Of a DNA stretch of 64,000 bases, positions 24,020-35,849 are shown in pieces. The stretch spans positions 434,001 through 498,000 of the forward strand of contig NZ_JAETXJ010000002.1 of assembly GCF_022508225.1 (NCBI RefSeq), written 5' to 3'. The notes beneath the pieces were generated by a model. The model was not told where the DNA came from. It saw only the letters and a list, made by a program, of their open reading frames with translations, and made no database searches. This DNA comes from Desulfovibrio sp. UIB00. GTDB lineage: Bacteria > Desulfobacterota > Desulfovibrionia > Desulfovibrionales > Desulfovibrionaceae. Position numbers and translations under genes: made by a program. Position 1 is the stretch's first letter; the number at the start of each line of letters is the position of its first letter.

Positions 24020-24730
24020 ATGGCCGTTGCCCTTTTGCTTGTGGAGGACAACGAGGATATTCTCGCCAACCTCTATGCCTTTCTGGAGCCGCAGGGCTAT
24101 GAGCTTGACTGCGCGCGCAACGGCAGGACGGGCCTTGCCATGGCGCTTGAACAGCACTTTGACTGTATTGTGCTGGACATAATGCTGCCCGGCATTGACG
24201 GCATAAGCCTGTGCCGCGAACTGCGCGACAAGCACCACAAACACACCCCTATTATTATGCTCACAGCCAGGGATACCGTGGCTGACCGGGTACAGGGGCT
24301 TGAAGCCGGGGCTGACGATTACCTCGTCAAACCCTTTGCCCTCAAGGAGCTTGAGGCCCGCATACGTGCCCTGCTGCGGCGTGGGCGCATGTCTTCCGGC
24401 AATACCGCCGATGGTGGGGCAGTGTGGACATATGCGGATCTGACGTTCAATTCTGGTGAGCACTGGGCCGAGCGGCAGGGCCGCCGCCTGCGGCTGAGCC
24501 CCACGGGTTTTCGTATCCTTGATGAACTGATGCGCGTTGCGCCCGGCCTTGTGCGGCGTGAAGACCTGGAGCATGCCCTCTGGGGGGACGACCCGCCGGA
24601 AGGTAGTGCCCTGCGCACTCATATTCATGAGTTGCGGCGCGAACTGGACAAACCCTTTGCCGAACCTTTGTTGCACACCGTGCCGCATGTGGGCTACCGT
24701 CTGAGCACCGACCCCGGAGACAATGACTGA
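24020..24730 (+). CDS. OmpR-family response regulator (QseB-like)
   Basis: A 236-residue protein. The receiver domain (1-118) has acidic pocket E9/D10, phospho-acceptor D53 (VLDIMLPG), T82 and K104 (LVKPF), all conserved. The winged-helix DNA-binding domain (about 135-230) ends HTVPHVGYRL, typical of OmpR/PhoB. It is flanked by BOF and histidine kinase genes, with ATGA overlap to the kinase. It probably controls the efflux genes of the same operon. Confidence 0.9.
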   Translation: MAVALLLVEDNEDILANLYAFLEPQGYELDCARNGRTGLAMALEQHFDCIVLDIMLPGIDGISLCRELRDKHHKHTPIIMLTARDTVADRVQGLEAGADDYLVKPFALKELEARIRALLRRGRMSSGNTADGGAVWTYADLTFNSGEHWAERQGRRLRLSPTGFRILDELMRVAPGLVRREDLEHALWGDDPPEGSALRTHIHELRRELDKPFAEPLLHTVPHVGYRLSTDPGDND

Positions 24731-26301
24731 TGCCCCGGCCAGAACCACCGCTCGCAGGCAGCTATGCAGCTGTACCCCGCCGCAGAACCAGCATCCGCCG
24801 TCGTCTGCTGGCGGCTTTTGTGTTTCTGGCCCTGATCATGAGCGCGGCCTTGGGCATCGTGGGGCGGCTCTCCTTTGATTCGCTGGCAACCTACCTTGTG
24901 GGCTGGCACGCAAGGCCCGTGATGGAAGCCTTTATTGAGGCTGAAAAGCGCGCCTGGGAAGCCGAAGACAACGGCGGCGGCAATTTGTATTACGGCGAAG
25001 ACCTTGCCGTTGTCATGCACTGGCGCTTTCTTGTGGGCAAGCAGGTGCCGCAGCAGTGGCAGGAGATGCCGGACGGCCTGCACTTCATCAGCCACATGGA
25101 AGAATTTATTCTCATTGAGCGCAGGGATGACGTCATCTATGTGCTCACTGGCGGCACGGGTGCCTTTTTGGCCCTGAAACAGCGCCTGAACCGTATTTTG
25201 TTGCTCTGCGCCGTCAGCGGTCTTGCGCTGGCGGTTGTGCTGGCTGTCGTGCTGAGCCGCCGTCTCACCGGGCCGCTCAGCAGGCTCACCACTGCGGTGG
25301 AAAGCCGCCCCCCGGAACGTATGTATGCTCACGCGCAGGAAACGCCGGACGGCATGCCCCCCATCCCGCTGACCGGGCTTGATGACGAGGTGGGCGTATT
25401 GGCGCGGGCCATTGCTGCGCGCGAAGAAGCCTTGCAACGGTTTGTTTTGCGCGAAAGCAACTTCACGGGTGATGTGAGCCACGAGCTGCGCACTCCGTTA
25501 ACCGTTATGCAGGGCGGCCTTGAAATTCTTGAACTGCAACTGCAAAGGCTGCCGCAGGCTGGAAGTCTCGCTCCGGTGGTGCAGCGGCTATTGCGCACCA
25601 CGGCTCGTATGTCCAATACAGTGCGTACCTTGCTGATGCTGGCCCGCAGCCCAGAAGAAATAGAATTTCAAACGCTTGATTGCAGCGCTTTGCTGTGGGG
25701 GATTGTGCGGGAAATGGAAGGGGACGGCCTGTTGCATTGCTCTTCTGCTTTTGCCTGCATACGCAATACAGCTCCTGATAGTATTTCTGACTTGACCTCA
25801 GCGCATGCTGAAGTGCCTTTTCAACCGCCTGCTTCAGTTATTCATGCAAATTCTCTTGAAACTGGCGTGAGAGCCGCGCCACACATCGTTGGCAAAAAAG
25901 CGCATGGGCATGGCCCGGAACAGCGCCCGCCTGTGGCCTTGCAGACTGATATCGTCCCCACTGTGCAGGCTCGTGGGCAAAAAGAACTGGCGGCGATCGT
26001 GTTCAACAATCTGCTGGACAATGCCTGCCAGTATACTGAAAATGGGCGCGCCAGTGTTTCCCTGTGTCAGGGAGAACTGCTTGTTCGCAATCGCGGGTAT
26101 ATCCCCCCCGGCGTTGATATTTTTGCCAGGGGTGTGCGTTGTACCCAAAAAGCAGTCAGCGGCAGTGGACTTGGCCTTTCTCTGGCGCTCAGAGCCTGCG
26201 AAAGGCTTGGCTGGCGGCTTGATATGGTTTCAGATCCGGCAGACAGCGAAGCTGTCTTTCGCGTGATCTTTCCGCAGATATCTCAGGGAGTTGACATATA
26301 A
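24730..26301 (+). CDS. Membrane sensor histidine kinase (QseC-like)
   Basis: A 523-residue protein. Two transmembrane helices (about 25-45 and 155-176) bracket a periplasmic sensor of about 110 residues. A HAMP linker follows, then HisKA with the phospho-acceptor H251 (DVSHELRTPL) and a HATPase domain with the N box (NNLLDNACQYTENG) and G box (GSGLGLSLAL). An unusual insert of about 70 residues, with little similarity to kinases and many polar residues (around 335-405), lies between HisKA and the ATPase N box. It overlaps the regulator by 4 bases and the next gene by 1. Confidence 0.88.
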   Translation: MPRPEPPLAGSYAAVPRRRTSIRRRLLAAFVFLALIMSAALGIVGRLSFDSLATYLVGWHARPVMEAFIEAEKRAWEAEDNGGGNLYYGEDLAVVMHWRFLVGKQVPQQWQEMPDGLHFISHMEEFILIERRDDVIYVLTGGTGAFLALKQRLNRILLLCAVSGLALAVVLAVVLSRRLTGPLSRLTTAVESRPPERMYAHAQETPDGMPPIPLTGLDDEVGVLARAIAAREEALQRFVLRESNFTGDVSHELRTPLTVMQGGLEILELQLQRLPQAGSLAPVVQRLLRTTARMSNTVRTLLMLARSPEEIEFQTLDCSALLWGIVREMEGDGLLHCSSAFACIRNTAPDSISDLTSAHAEVPFQPPASVIHANSLETGVRAAPHIVGKKAHGHGPEQRPPVALQTDIVPTVQARGQKELAAIVFNNLLDNACQYTENGRASVSLCQGELLVRNRGYIPPGVDIFARGVRCTQKAVSGSGLGLSLALRACERLGWRLDMVSDPADSEAVFRVIFPQISQGVDI

Positions 26302-27527
26302 TGCCCGGTCTCCAATCTCGGCAGAGCATGGCCTCTGCTTTTGGCTTGTTTTCTGGCAAGCGCCGGTGGGTGCTGCTTTTGCTGCTGGCAGTGGTGGCGC
26401 TGCTGTGCTGGCGTTTATTTTTCAGCGGCAATCAGGCGCGCCGTGGCATGGGCATGGATACGCCGCCCGTGCGCGTTGCCGCCGCCCTGGCTCAGGATGT
26501 TCCCCATTTCCTCAATGGCCTGGGTACGGTGCTGCCCTCAAGCGACGTGCTCGTGACCAGCCGTGTGGACGGCCAGTTGCAGCGCCTGCATTTCAAGGAA
26601 GGGCAGCGGGTCAAGGCTGGCGACTTGCTGGCGGAGATAGACCCCAGACCTTTTCAGGCCTCGCTGGATCAGGCGCGCGGGACTCTTGCCAAGGATCAGG
26701 CCCAGCTGGACAATGCCCGCAAGGATCTGGCGCGCTATGCCAAGCTTGCGCAGGGCAACTTTATTGCGACACAGCAGTTTGAAACCCAGCGCGCCCTTGT
26801 GCGCCAGTATGAGGGCACGGTGGAGGCCGACAAGGCCGCCGTGGATTCCGCAGCGCTCCAGCTGAGCTACAGTCGCATCACGGCCCCCACGTCGGGCCGT
26901 CTGGGCCTGCGCAATGTAGACGAAGGCAACATGATAAAAGCCTCTGACACCTCCGGCATTGTACGCATCACCGAGGTCAGCCCCTGTGATGTTGTGTTCA
27001 CCCTGCCGGAAAGTCAGGTGCCCTTGGTCGTGCAGGCCCTGCGCGCCCACGAAGATGATGTTGACCGCCGTCCCTTGCCAGTACAGGCCTGGGACAGGGA
27101 GCAGAAACGCCTGCTTGACGTGGGCGGGTTGCTTTCTCTGGACAACCAGATTGATCTTTCCACCGGCACGGTAAAGCTCAAGGCGCGTTTTCCCAATACT
27201 GAAGGGGCCTTGTACCCCAACCAGTTCGTCAACGCCCGTTTGCAGGTGCGCGTTCTTAAAAATGCCGTCACAGTCCCCACTTCAGCGGTGCAGCTGGGGT
27301 CGCGCGGGGCTTACGTCTATGTGGCGGCCAAGAACGGCAAGGGGCAGGATGCCGTAACGGTGCGGACCGTAACCCCCGGCATTGCCACAGACGCCCTGAC
27401 AGTTATCGATAAGGGCCTTGAACCGGGCGAACAGGTGGTGGTGGACGGTCTTGACCGTCTGCGGGACGGCATTGAAGTGAAAATTACGGCCTCCGCAGAA
27501 ACACCCAAGGCACAGCCTGCGGAATAG
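26301..27527 (+). CDS. RND efflux periplasmic adaptor (MdtA-like)
   Basis: A 408-residue protein. One N-terminal membrane anchor (about 22-42) is followed by the barrel-sandwich (lipoyl-like) halves ([41 protein letters not shown] and [20 protein letters not shown]), an alpha-hairpin between them, and beta-barrel and membrane-proximal domains. It bridges the inner-membrane pump to an outer-membrane channel. Its start overlaps the kinase stop (TAATG), which ties the pump to the two-component system. It is similar in layout to MdtA. No outer-membrane factor gene is present in this operon. Confidence 0.9.
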   Translation: MPGLQSRQSMASAFGLFSGKRRWVLLLLLAVVALLCWRLFFSGNQARRGMGMDTPPVRVAAALAQDVPHFLNGLGTVLPSSDVLVTSRVDGQLQRLHFKEGQRVKAGDLLAEIDPRPFQASLDQARGTLAKDQAQLDNARKDLARYAKLAQGNFIATQQFETQRALVRQYEGTVEADKAAVDSAALQLSYSRITAPTSGRLGLRNVDEGNMIKASDTSGIVRITEVSPCDVVFTLPESQVPLVVQALRAHEDDVDRRPLPVQAWDREQKRLLDVGGLLSLDNQIDLSTGTVKLKARFPNTEGALYPNQFVNARLQVRVLKNAVTVPTSAVQLGSRGAYVYVAAKNGKGQDAVTVRTVTPGIATDALTVIDKGLEPGEQVVVDGLDRLRDGIEVKITASAETPKAQPAE

Positions 27528-27594
27528 CGCCCGGCCTTGCCGGGATTGCCCACCGAGTCTTCCACCCCTTCCCGCAAGGGGGAGTATCCTCCAT

Positions 27595-30500
27595 ATGAAC
27601 CTATCGCGCATATTTATTTTACGGCCCATCGCCACCTCGCTGCTCATGGTGGCCCTGTTTCTTTCAGGGCTGCTGGGTTACCGCTATTTGCCCGTGGCGG
27701 CCCTGCCGCAGATAGACTACCCGACCATTCAGGTGCAGACGCTCTATCCCGGCGCGTCCCCCGATGTTATGGCCTCTGTCATAACGGCTCCCCTTGAGCG
27801 CCAGTTTGGCCTCATGCCCGGCCTTGTGCAGATGAGTTCCCTTTCCTCCGCCGGGGCCTCGGTGGTGACTCTGCAATTCGACCTCACGCTGGCCCTGGAT
27901 GTGGCCGAGCAGGAAGTGCAGGCGGCCATCAACGCTGCAAACAATTTGCTGCCCAGCGACCTGCCTTCGCCGCCCATTTACAACAAGGTCAACCCGGCAG
28001 ACCCCCCGGTTATCACCCTTGCCGTCACCAGCGACGCCATGCCTCTTACCCGGTTGGAAGACCTGGTCGACACACGCATGGCCCAGAAAATTTCCCAGTT
28101 GCCCGGCGTGGGCCTTGTGACGCTTTCGGGCGGGCAGCGCCCCGCAGTGCGGGTGCAGGTGAACCCCAAGGCGCTGGCCAATGCGGGCCTTACCCTGGCG
28201 GATGTGCGCACGGCCATTTCCAAGGCCAATGTCAACAACGCCAAGGGCAGCTTTGACGGCCCAGAACGGGCCAGCACCATTGACGCCAACGATCAGCTCG
28301 CTTCTGCCGATGCCTATGCCGAAGCCATAATCGGCTACAAGGACGGCGGCCCTTTGCGCCTGCGCGATGTGGCAGAAGTGGTGGAGGGTGCCGAGAACGC
28401 CCGCCTCGCGGCCTATGTGGCAGGGGAGGGCATGAGCTTTCGGCCTGCCATCGTGCTCTCGGTGCAGCGCCAGCCAGGAGCCAACGTCATAGACGTTGCG
28501 GACAGGGTTTTGCGGCTTCTGCCCGTGCTCAAACAGACCTTGCCCGGCAATGTGGACGTGCGGGTGGTTACAGACCGCACAACCACCATCCGCGCCACGG
28601 TGCACGATGTGCAGCTTGAGCTGCTGCTGGCTGTGGCGCTGGTGATCTGGGTCATCTGGCTGTTTTTGCGCAATGCCAGAGCCACCATTATTCCCGCTCT
28701 GGCCGTGCCGCTTTCTCTGGTGGGCACCCTTGGCGTCATGCATCTTGCCGGGTACTCGCTGAACAATCTCACGCTCATGGCTCTGGTTATCGCCACCGGC
28801 TTTGTGGTAGACGATGCCATTGTGGTGATCGAAAATATCTCGCGCTATCTGGAGCAGGGGCAAAAACCCGTGCAAGCCGCCCTGACCGGGGCAGGGCAGA
28901 TAGGCTTTACCATTATTTCGCTGACCATTTCCTTGGTGGCGGTGCTTATTCCCCTGCTGTTCATGGGGGATGTGGTGGGGCGGCTGTTCCGCGAATTTGC
29001 GGTAACGCTGGCCGTGACCATTCTTATTTCTGCGGTTATTTCGCTCACGCTCACGCCCATGCTCTGCGCCATCATGCTGCGGCCCGAGCAGCATGATGGA
29101 GCCCATGCACAGCAGGGAGACGGCAGTTTTTTTACTCGTCTGCTGGCCTGGTATGAAGAAAAACTCGACTGGGTACTGCAACACCAGAGCCTGACTCTGG
29201 CGGTGGCGGTGGGAACCCTGGTGCTCACGGTTCTGCTGTACATTGGCGTACCCAAGGGTTTTTTCCCCGTACAGGATACGGGCGTCATCCAGGGGATGGC
29301 CGAAGCGCCGCAGGATACGTCCTTTGAGGCCATGGCCGGGCGGCAACGCCAGCTGGCCGACCTCATACTGCAAGATCCTGCGGTTGAGAGCGTGGTGTTT
29401 TTTGTGGGCGTGGACGGCGTCAACCAGAGCATGGGGACTTCGCGTCTTTCGGTGGAACTTAAGCCCCTGGAAGACCGCGATGCCCGCGCGCCTGCCATTG
29501 CGCGCCGCATTATGGAAAAATCCACCGCTCTGCCGGGCATGACCCTGTATTTGCAGCCCGTGCAGGACCTGACCATAGAAGACCGCATTTCGCGCACCCA
29601 GTACCAGTTTTCGATAGAAGCGCTGGACAGGGATCAGCTGGATCAGTGGCTGCCGCGTATTGTGAACGCCCTTTCCCAGCGTCCAGAGCTAGAAATGGTC
29701 ACCAGCGACTATCAGAATCCGGGCCGCATGGCATGGCTGAACATTAACCGGGACGCCGCCGGCCGCCTTGGTATAAGCATGTCGACCATTGACAACGCCC
29801 TGTACGATGCCCTTGGGCAGCGGCTTATTTCAACCATTTTTACGCAAACCAACCAGTACAAGGTGGTGCTTGAAACTGCCCCCCGTTTCCGTATGGGGCC
29901 GCAGTCCATTGAAAACATCTATGTTTCGGGCGGCGATGGCAAACCCGTACCGCTCACAAGCCTGGCAACGCTTGAGGAACGCCCCGTGCGGCTTTCCATT
30001 GCGCGTCAGGGGCAGTTCCCGGTGGCGACCATTTCTTTCAACGTGGCGCGTGGCTCTTCGCTGGGTGCGGCGGTCAAGGCCGTGGAAGAAACCGAAAAAG
30101 AATTGAAACTGCCCACGGCCCTGCGCACCCAGTTGCAGGGCGCGGCCAAGGCCTTCACCACGTCTACAAACAATCAGGTCTGGCTTATTCTGGCAGCCAT
30201 CATCACCATGTATATTGTGCTGGGCGTGCTGTACGAAAGTTACGTCCACCCCGTCACCATTCTTTCCACCCTGCCGTCTGCTGGCGTGGGGGCTTTGCTG
30301 GCCCTGATACTGGCAGATATGGATCTTGGCGTGGTGGGCATTATCGGCATCATTCTGCTTATCGGCATTGTCAAGAAAAACGCCATCATGATGATCGACT
30401 TTGCCCTGGATGCGGAACGCAACGAAGGCAAGGAGCCGCTGGCCGCCATTCGGCAAGCCTGCCTGCTGCGTCTGCGGCCCATCCTCATGACCACAATGGC

Positions 30501-30747
30501 GGCCCTGCTGGGCGCATTGCCCCTTATGGTCGGCTGGGGCATGGGCGCGGAACTGCGGCGTCCTCTGGGCGTGACCATGGTGGGCGGGCTTATTTTCAGC
30601 CAGGCGCTCACCCTGTTCACAACGCCTGTCATCTATCTGTGGTTTGACCGCGTGAGCCGTCGCTTCAAGGGCCATGTGGCAGACAGCGGAGCCGGACAGG
30701 ACGGAGCCGCAGCCCGGAGCGATCCCCCGCAAGAGGCACGGCCATGA
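27595..30747 (+). CDS. RND multidrug efflux transporter, MdtB-like
   Basis: A 1050-residue inner-membrane pump of the hydrophobe/amphiphile RND family with 12 transmembrane helices in two repeats and two large periplasmic loops. The proton-relay residues are present: Asp-Asp in [14 protein letters not shown] and Lys in [27 protein letters not shown] and the FRP-like start ([15 protein letters not shown]) are typical. It follows the adaptor by 67 bases with a small CCCGG hairpin between, and overlaps the second pump gene by 4 bases, as mdtB and mdtC do. Substrates are not predictable. Confidence 0.92.
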   Translation: MNLSRIFILRPIATSLLMVALFLSGLLGYRYLPVAALPQIDYPTIQVQTLYPGASPDVMASVITAPLERQFGLMPGLVQMSSLSSAGASVVTLQFDLTLALDVAEQEVQAAINAANNLLPSDLPSPPIYNKVNPADPPVITLAVTSDAMPLTRLEDLVDTRMAQKISQLPGVGLVTLSGGQRPAVRVQVNPKALANAGLTLADVRTAISKANVNNAKGSFDGPERASTIDANDQLASADAYAEAIIGYKDGGPLRLRDVAEVVEGAENARLAAYVAGEGMSFRPAIVLSVQRQPGANVIDVADRVLRLLPVLKQTLPGNVDVRVVTDRTTTIRATVHDVQLELLLAVALVIWVIWLFLRNARATIIPALAVPLSLVGTLGVMHLAGYSLNNLTLMALVIATGFVVDDAIVVIENISRYLEQGQKPVQAALTGAGQIGFTIISLTISLVAVLIPLLFMGDVVGRLFREFAVTLAVTILISAVISLTLTPMLCAIMLRPEQHDGAHAQQGDGSFFTRLLAWYEEKLDWVLQHQSLTLAVAVGTLVLTVLLYIGVPKGFFPVQDTGVIQGMAEAPQDTSFEAMAGRQRQLADLILQDPAVESVVFFVGVDGVNQSMGTSRLSVELKPLEDRDARAPAIARRIMEKSTALPGMTLYLQPVQDLTIEDRISRTQYQFSIEALDRDQLDQWLPRIVNALSQRPELEMVTSDYQNPGRMAWLNINRDAAGRLGISMSTIDNALYDALGQRLISTIFTQTNQYKVVLETAPRFRMGPQSIENIYVSGGDGKPVPLTSLATLEERPVRLSIARQGQFPVATISFNVARGSSLGAAVKAVEETEKELKLPTALRTQLQGAAKAFTTSTNNQVWLILAAIITMYIVLGVLYESYVHPVTILSTLPSAGVGALLALILADMDLGVVGIIGIILLIGIVKKNAIMMIDFALDAERNEGKEPLAAIRQACLLRLRPILMTTMAALLGALPLMVGWGMGAELRRPLGVTMVGGLIFSQALTLFTTPVIYLWFDRVSRRFKGHVADSGAGQDGAAARSDPPQEARP

Positions 30748-33700
30748 GTACAGAGCGGCAAGACGCGGAAAATCCGCATCTGCAAGGCCGTTCTGCTGAA
30801 CAGGCCGACAATGCCGTCACTCCGCCTGGGTCGGAGGCATCTGTCCGCCCTAGCCGTGCGAGCAGGCTCAAAGCCCTGCTGGAGCAGGGCCGCAGGCACC
30901 GTTTTGGCCCGGAGGCTCTGCCAGCCAACCTTTCCGCGCCCTTCATCCGGCGTCCTGTAGCTACGGCCTTATTGACCTTTGCCATTGCCCTTGCGGGCAT
31001 AGTGGCTTTTGGTCTGTTGCCTGTGGCTCCCCTGCCGCAGGTGGATTTTCCTGTTGTTGTGGTGCGTGCAAAGCTGCCCGGCGCAGGGCCGGAAACCATG
31101 GCCGCCACCGTTGCCACACCGTTGGAACGTTCACTTGGCCGTATTGCTGGCGTGTCGGAAATGACATCCACCAGCTCGCTCTCCAGTACCGAGGTGGTGC
31201 TGCAATTCGATCTTGACCGCAATATTGACGGCGCGGCCAGAGACGTGCAGTCGTCCATCAACGCCGCCCGTTCAAATCTTCCCACCATGCCCTCCAACCC
31301 CACCTATCGCAAGGTGAACCCGGCGGGCGCGCCCATCATGATTCTGGCCATTACCTCTGATGTGCTGACCCGTACCCAGTTGTACGATGCGGCCTCAACT
31401 GTGCTTGCTCAAAAGATTTCGCAACTGCCGGGCGTGGGCGAAGTTATTGTGGGCGGCGGCGCGCTGCCCGCAGTGCGCGTGGACGTTATCCCCGATGCCC
31501 TCAACAGGGCAGGCCTGACCATGAGCGACGTGCGCACGGCTCTTGCGGCGGCCAATGCCTTTATGCCCAAGGGGCAGGTGGACAATGGCGGACAGTACTG
31601 GCTGATTGGCGCAAGCGACCAGCTGCGCAAGGCGGAGGACTACAAACCGCTTATTGTTGCCCGCAAGGCAGACAAAATCATACGCCTCTCGGATGTGGCA
31701 GAGATCAAGGACGGCCCGGAAGACGTGCGCGCCATGGCTGTTTCCGACGGCAAACCGGCGGTGCTGCTTATTGTGTTTCGTGCGCCGGGGGCAAACATTA
31801 TTGAGACCGTAGATCAGGTAAAGGAAATGCTGCCGCAGTTGCGTTCGTGGCTGCCCGAAAGCGCCGACCTTGGTCAGAGGCTCGACCGCTCGCTGACCAT
31901 CCGTGCCTCGCTGCGCGAGGTGGAAAAAAGTCTGGCGCTTTCTATGGCACTGGTGGTGCTGGTAACCTTTTTGTTTTTGCGCAACGGCAGAGCCACGGCC
32001 ATTCCTGCGGTGGCGGCTCCCGTATCTTTGCTGGCGACTTTTGGCGTCATGTACTTGTGCGGGTATAGTCTGGATAATCTTTCGCTCATGGCCCTGACTG
32101 TTTCTACCGGTTTTGTGGTGGACGACGCCATTGTTGTGCTCGAAAATATCGTGCGACGGCTGGAAATGGGTGAAACACCCATGCGTGCCGCCCTGCGCGG
32201 TGCGCGCGAGGTGGGCTTTACCGTTGTGTCCATTTCCATTTCTCTGGTGGCGGTATTTACGCCCATCCTGTTCATGGGCGGGCTTGTGGGGCGTCTGTTC
32301 CGCGAATTTTCTGTGGTGCTCACCACTGCCGTGCTGGTTTCCATGGTGGTTTCGCTGACCACCACTCCCATGATGAGCGCCATGCTCTTGCGACCCATGG
32401 CACATGAGGATGCCGCCGCAGCGCAGGCCGCCCGCCTGGGCGCTGGTGGGCTTGCGGGCCTGTGGTGGCGTCTGCTGGCCCGTGTGGGCGATTTCTGGGG
32501 GCGGCTGCTTTCCGGCATGCAGCGCGGTTATGCCAACACCCTGCCCGTGGTGCTGCGGCACCCGCGCCTGACCATCTGCTCTTTGCTGGTGGTGATCGCC
32601 GCCAACGTGTGGATGTATGTTGTTGTGCCAAAAGGCTTTTTCCCGCAGCAAGATACGGGCGTCATCATGGGCGGCATACGTACAGACCAGAGTTCTTCGT
32701 TTCAGGCTTCGCAGGCAAAGCTGCGCAAGCTTGTAGATGTCATCAAGGCAGACCCGGCGGTGCAGCATGTATCGGGCAACATCAACAGCGGACGCGGGGG
32801 CGGCGGCGGGGTATTTATCGCCCTGAAACCTCTTTCGGAACGCAAGCTCGACGCCATGGCTGTAATCGGGCGACTGCGCGGCAAGCTTGTTGCCGAGCCG
32901 GGCATGCAGATTTTTTTGCAACCCGCGCAGGACATCATGATGGGCGGGCGTGGTGCGCGCTCGCAGTATCAGTACACCTTGCAGGCAGACAACCTGGAGG
33001 ACCTGCGCACGTGGGGCCGCAAGCTGCAAAGGGCTGTGGCCGCCAACCCCCTGTTCAAGGATGTGGACAGCGATATCGAAGAACGCGGGCTTGAAACTCT
33101 GGTCAAGGTGGATCGCGATGCCCTGGCCCGTTACGGCCTGAGCATGAAGGATGTGGACGCCGCCCTTGGCAATGCCTTTGGGCAAAGTCAGGCATCGACC
33201 ATCTATCAGGATAAAAACCAGTATCATGTAGTGCTGGAATACGGGCCGGACTGGCTGACCGGGGCGGATGCTCTTGGCAAGGTGCGCCTGCCGGGCGCCA
33301 ACGGCCTTGTGCCGTTGCTCAGCGTCGCCACGGTGGTTCCCGCTTTTGCGCCCCTTTCTGTGGCGCATCAGGGGCAGTTTGCCGCAGTGACCATCTCTTT
33401 CAACCTTGCGTCCGGCGTGTCGCTTTCGCAGGCGCAGGAGGCCCTGGCTGCCATCAAGGCGGAACTTGCCATGCCGTCCTCTATGGTGAGCGGATTTCAG
33501 GGTACGGCAAAAATGTTCAGCGATACCGCTGGCAATCAGGTTGTGCTGGTGCTGGCGGCACTCGCCGCGCTGTATATTGTGCTGGGTATGCTTTATGAAA
33601 GTCTCATTCATCCGCTGACCATTCTTTCAACTTTGCCTTCGGCGGGCGGCGGGGCCTTGTTGGCCTTGATGGCCTGCGGCATGGAGTTCAGCGTCATTGC

Positions 33701-34097
33701 GCTTATCGGCGTGTTGCTGCTCTGCGGCATTGTCAAAAAGAACGCCATCATGATGATCGACTTCGCCCTGGAGGCTTCACGCACGCGCAATCTGCCGCCG
33801 GATAAAGCGATTTTTGAGGCCTGCATGCTGCGCTTTCGGCCTATCATGATGACCACGGCTGCGGCTATTCTTGGCGCTGTGCCTCTGGCGCTGGGACACG
33901 GCGATGGGGCGGAAATCCGCCAACCCCTGGGCGTCACCATCGTGGGCGGCCTGCTGGTCAGCCAGTTGCTGACGCTCTACACGACCCCGGTGGTCTATCT
34001 GTGCCTTGACCGCCTGAGCCGTCGCTTCAACCTTTGGCGCAAAACACGGCGTCGCTCAGTTGCACGGCAAAATAAACAACTCATAGTCAAATCCTAA
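30744..34097 (+). CDS. RND multidrug efflux transporter, MdtC-like
   Basis: A 1117-residue pump, longer than its partner because of an N-terminal polar extension of about 65 residues before [13 protein letters not shown]. Asp-Asp ([13 protein letters not shown]) and Lys ([13 protein letters not shown]) of the proton pathway are present. With the previous gene it suggests a mixed B/C trimer like MdtBC. A true start within the extension cannot be excluded, but the ATGA overlap supports the one given. It is the last gene of the operon; no clear terminator was seen before the diguanylate cyclase gene. Confidence 0.9.
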   Translation: MSTERQDAENPHLQGRSAEQADNAVTPPGSEASVRPSRASRLKALLEQGRRHRFGPEALPANLSAPFIRRPVATALLTFAIALAGIVAFGLLPVAPLPQVDFPVVVVRAKLPGAGPETMAATVATPLERSLGRIAGVSEMTSTSSLSSTEVVLQFDLDRNIDGAARDVQSSINAARSNLPTMPSNPTYRKVNPAGAPIMILAITSDVLTRTQLYDAASTVLAQKISQLPGVGEVIVGGGALPAVRVDVIPDALNRAGLTMSDVRTALAAANAFMPKGQVDNGGQYWLIGASDQLRKAEDYKPLIVARKADKIIRLSDVAEIKDGPEDVRAMAVSDGKPAVLLIVFRAPGANIIETVDQVKEMLPQLRSWLPESADLGQRLDRSLTIRASLREVEKSLALSMALVVLVTFLFLRNGRATAIPAVAAPVSLLATFGVMYLCGYSLDNLSLMALTVSTGFVVDDAIVVLENIVRRLEMGETPMRAALRGAREVGFTVVSISISLVAVFTPILFMGGLVGRLFREFSVVLTTAVLVSMVVSLTTTPMMSAMLLRPMAHEDAAAAQAARLGAGGLAGLWWRLLARVGDFWGRLLSGMQRGYANTLPVVLRHPRLTICSLLVVIAANVWMYVVVPKGFFPQQDTGVIMGGIRTDQSSSFQASQAKLRKLVDVIKADPAVQHVSGNINSGRGGGGGVFIALKPLSERKLDAMAVIGRLRGKLVAEPGMQIFLQPAQDIMMGGRGARSQYQYTLQADNLEDLRTWGRKLQRAVAANPLFKDVDSDIEERGLETLVKVDRDALARYGLSMKDVDAALGNAFGQSQASTIYQDKNQYHVVLEYGPDWLTGADALGKVRLPGANGLVPLLSVATVVPAFAPLSVAHQGQFAAVTISFNLASGVSLSQAQEALAAIKAELAMPSSMVSGFQGTAKMFSDTAGNQVVLVLAALAALYIVLGMLYESLIHPLTILSTLPSAGGGALLALMACGMEFSVIALIGVLLLCGIVKKNAIMMIDFALEASRTRNLPPDKAIFEACMLRFRPIMMTTAAAILGAVPLALGHGDGAEIRQPLGVTIVGGLLVSQLLTLYTTPVVYLCLDRLSRRFNLWRKTRRRSVARQNKQLIVKS

Positions 34098-34182
34098 GTT
34101 TTTTGAGCAGCCCCATTGCCCTTTGCCTGCATTTGAGAAAGGATATGGTCATTCCCCCACCTGTGATCCAGCGAGGAATGTC

Positions 34183-35769
34183 ATGTACCACTACACGCTG
34201 CACATCCTGCTGCTCATTTCGGATCCTTTGCTGGAGGCTTCGTTGCGCGCTGCCGCGCCGCGCCCCGGTTTTGTCCATATAATTACTGCCAACCATGATC
34301 CGGAGTCTGACGCTCAGGCCCAATGCCCCGGGGCCTATATTGTGTTGCTGGACGCTCCCCGGCTTGAGCATCTGCCCGCCATGCGCCGCGCTGCCAAGTC
34401 GGACGCCCTTTTCATCTTTGCGGGCGAGGCCCAGCCTGGGGCAGAATATCTGCCGCTGCTTGATGATGTATGGCTTGGCCCTGCAAACAGCACTTTGTGG
34501 GACTTTCGCGTGGCGCGCCTGCTGGATGCCGTGCGACAGCACCGGGATAAAGACCTCGCAACTCTGTACCTGAACACCGTCATCGACCTGACCACAGACC
34601 TTGTGTGGTTCAAGGATGCCAAGGGCACACATGTAAAGGTGAACGAATCCTTTTGCCGTCTTGTGGGCAAAAGCCGCGAGGTTGTTGAAGGGCGCGGGCA
34701 TTACTTCATATGGGATCTTGAGCCGGAGGAATACGCGCAGGGTGAATTTGTCTGTCTTGAGACGGATCAGATCGTCATGAACTCGCGCGAGGTGGGGATT
34801 TTTGACGAGGTGGTCAAGGCACCGCAGGGCATGCGTCAGTTCAAAACGCGCAAGGCTCCCCTGTTCAATGCCGATGGGAGTGTTATGGGAACTGTGGGCA
34901 TTGCCCGCGATGTGACCGACATTGCCAACATGACTGCGGAGCTTGATCTTGTTTTGCAAAGCATCCCATATGCTGTCATGCTTCTGGATGCGGACAGGCG
35001 AATTGTCAATTTTAACGAACGGTTCAGAAAGCTCTTTGGCATTACGGATACGGATTACATCATCGGTGAGAAACGCGAAGTTTTTCGCAAACGGGCCATT
35101 GAGCGTCTGGGCTTTGCCCGAAAGGGAAAGCACGTCAAAATGCGGTCAGCCGTGGATGGACATGAGCGCATTATTGACATGTACGAAGAGGATATCCTCG
35201 ACATCTTCAATAATGTGATCGGTATGATCTGTATCTACCGGGATGTCACCCGGCAGCGGCAGGTTGAAAAGCGGCTGAAAGAGCGGGCCAATACGGATGA
35301 ACTGACGGGTCTTTTCAACCGTCATTATTTTTTCAGGCAAATACCTGTAAGCTTGCCTCTTGGCGCGGGGCTTGCCTATGTGGATCTGGACAACTTCAAG
35401 TATGTCAACGACAGATATGGCCACGACACGGGCGACAAAGCCCTGGTGCTGACAGCCCAGTTGTTGCGCAAGCACTTGCGGGGCGCGGTGATCGCCCGCC
35501 TGGGCGGGGATGAGTTTGCCGCCTACTTCCCCGAAGGGTGTACGGAAGAAGATTTGTGCACCTGTGCCAGCGATCTGCTGGCCGCCATGATTGAAGCGTA
35601 TGACGCGCACAAGGCGTATCAGGGGCTTTCGGCCAGCATTGGCGTTGCGCTGGTCGAGGATCAGGGGCTTTCGCGCGAAGATCTGGTGCGGCGGGGTGAT
35701 CTGGCCATGTATACGGCAAAGCGCCTTGGCAAAAGACGTTACTGTTTTTACACAACCAGCCTTGAGTAG
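34183..35769 (+). CDS. Diguanylate cyclase with receiver-like, PAS and GGDEF domains
   Basis: A 528-residue soluble protein. Residues 5-120 look like a degenerate receiver (ILLLISDPLLEASLRAA, AYIVLLDAPRL). Two PAS domains follow (about 125-245 and 252-360), the first ending VGIARDVTDI. The GGDEF domain (about 365-525) has intact GGDEF at 441-445 and DLDNFKYVND, so it should make cyclic di-GMP. The usual inhibitory RxxD site just before GGDEF is not seen. The start at 34183 has GAGG 7 bases upstream. It is 85 bases after the efflux operon and may be co-transcribed. Confidence 0.88.
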   Translation: MYHYTLHILLLISDPLLEASLRAAAPRPGFVHIITANHDPESDAQAQCPGAYIVLLDAPRLEHLPAMRRAAKSDALFIFAGEAQPGAEYLPLLDDVWLGPANSTLWDFRVARLLDAVRQHRDKDLATLYLNTVIDLTTDLVWFKDAKGTHVKVNESFCRLVGKSREVVEGRGHYFIWDLEPEEYAQGEFVCLETDQIVMNSREVGIFDEVVKAPQGMRQFKTRKAPLFNADGSVMGTVGIARDVTDIANMTAELDLVLQSIPYAVMLLDADRRIVNFNERFRKLFGITDTDYIIGEKREVFRKRAIERLGFARKGKHVKMRSAVDGHERIIDMYEEDILDIFNNVIGMICIYRDVTRQRQVEKRLKERANTDELTGLFNRHYFFRQIPVSLPLGAGLAYVDLDNFKYVNDRYGHDTGDKALVLTAQLLRKHLRGAVIARLGGDEFAAYFPEGCTEEDLCTCASDLLAAMIEAYDAHKAYQGLSASIGVALVEDQGLSREDLVRRGDLAMYTAKRLGKRRYCFYTTSLE

Positions 35770-35849
35770 CGGGCGGGGCTTTCCCTGAGGAAGCACCGCC
35801 GACACAGGGCAGACACGGGCCGGGTACGGGCCGGATTCGGGTGCAGACC

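Noticed and set aside
27664..29373. Long minus-strand frame across the first RND pump
   Set aside because: Shadow of the pump gene: His/Gly/Arg-rich translation without any motif, while the plus strand has all RND signatures.
31395..33611. 738-codon minus-strand frame across the second RND pump
   Set aside because: Antisense shadow with His/Gln-rich low-complexity translation.
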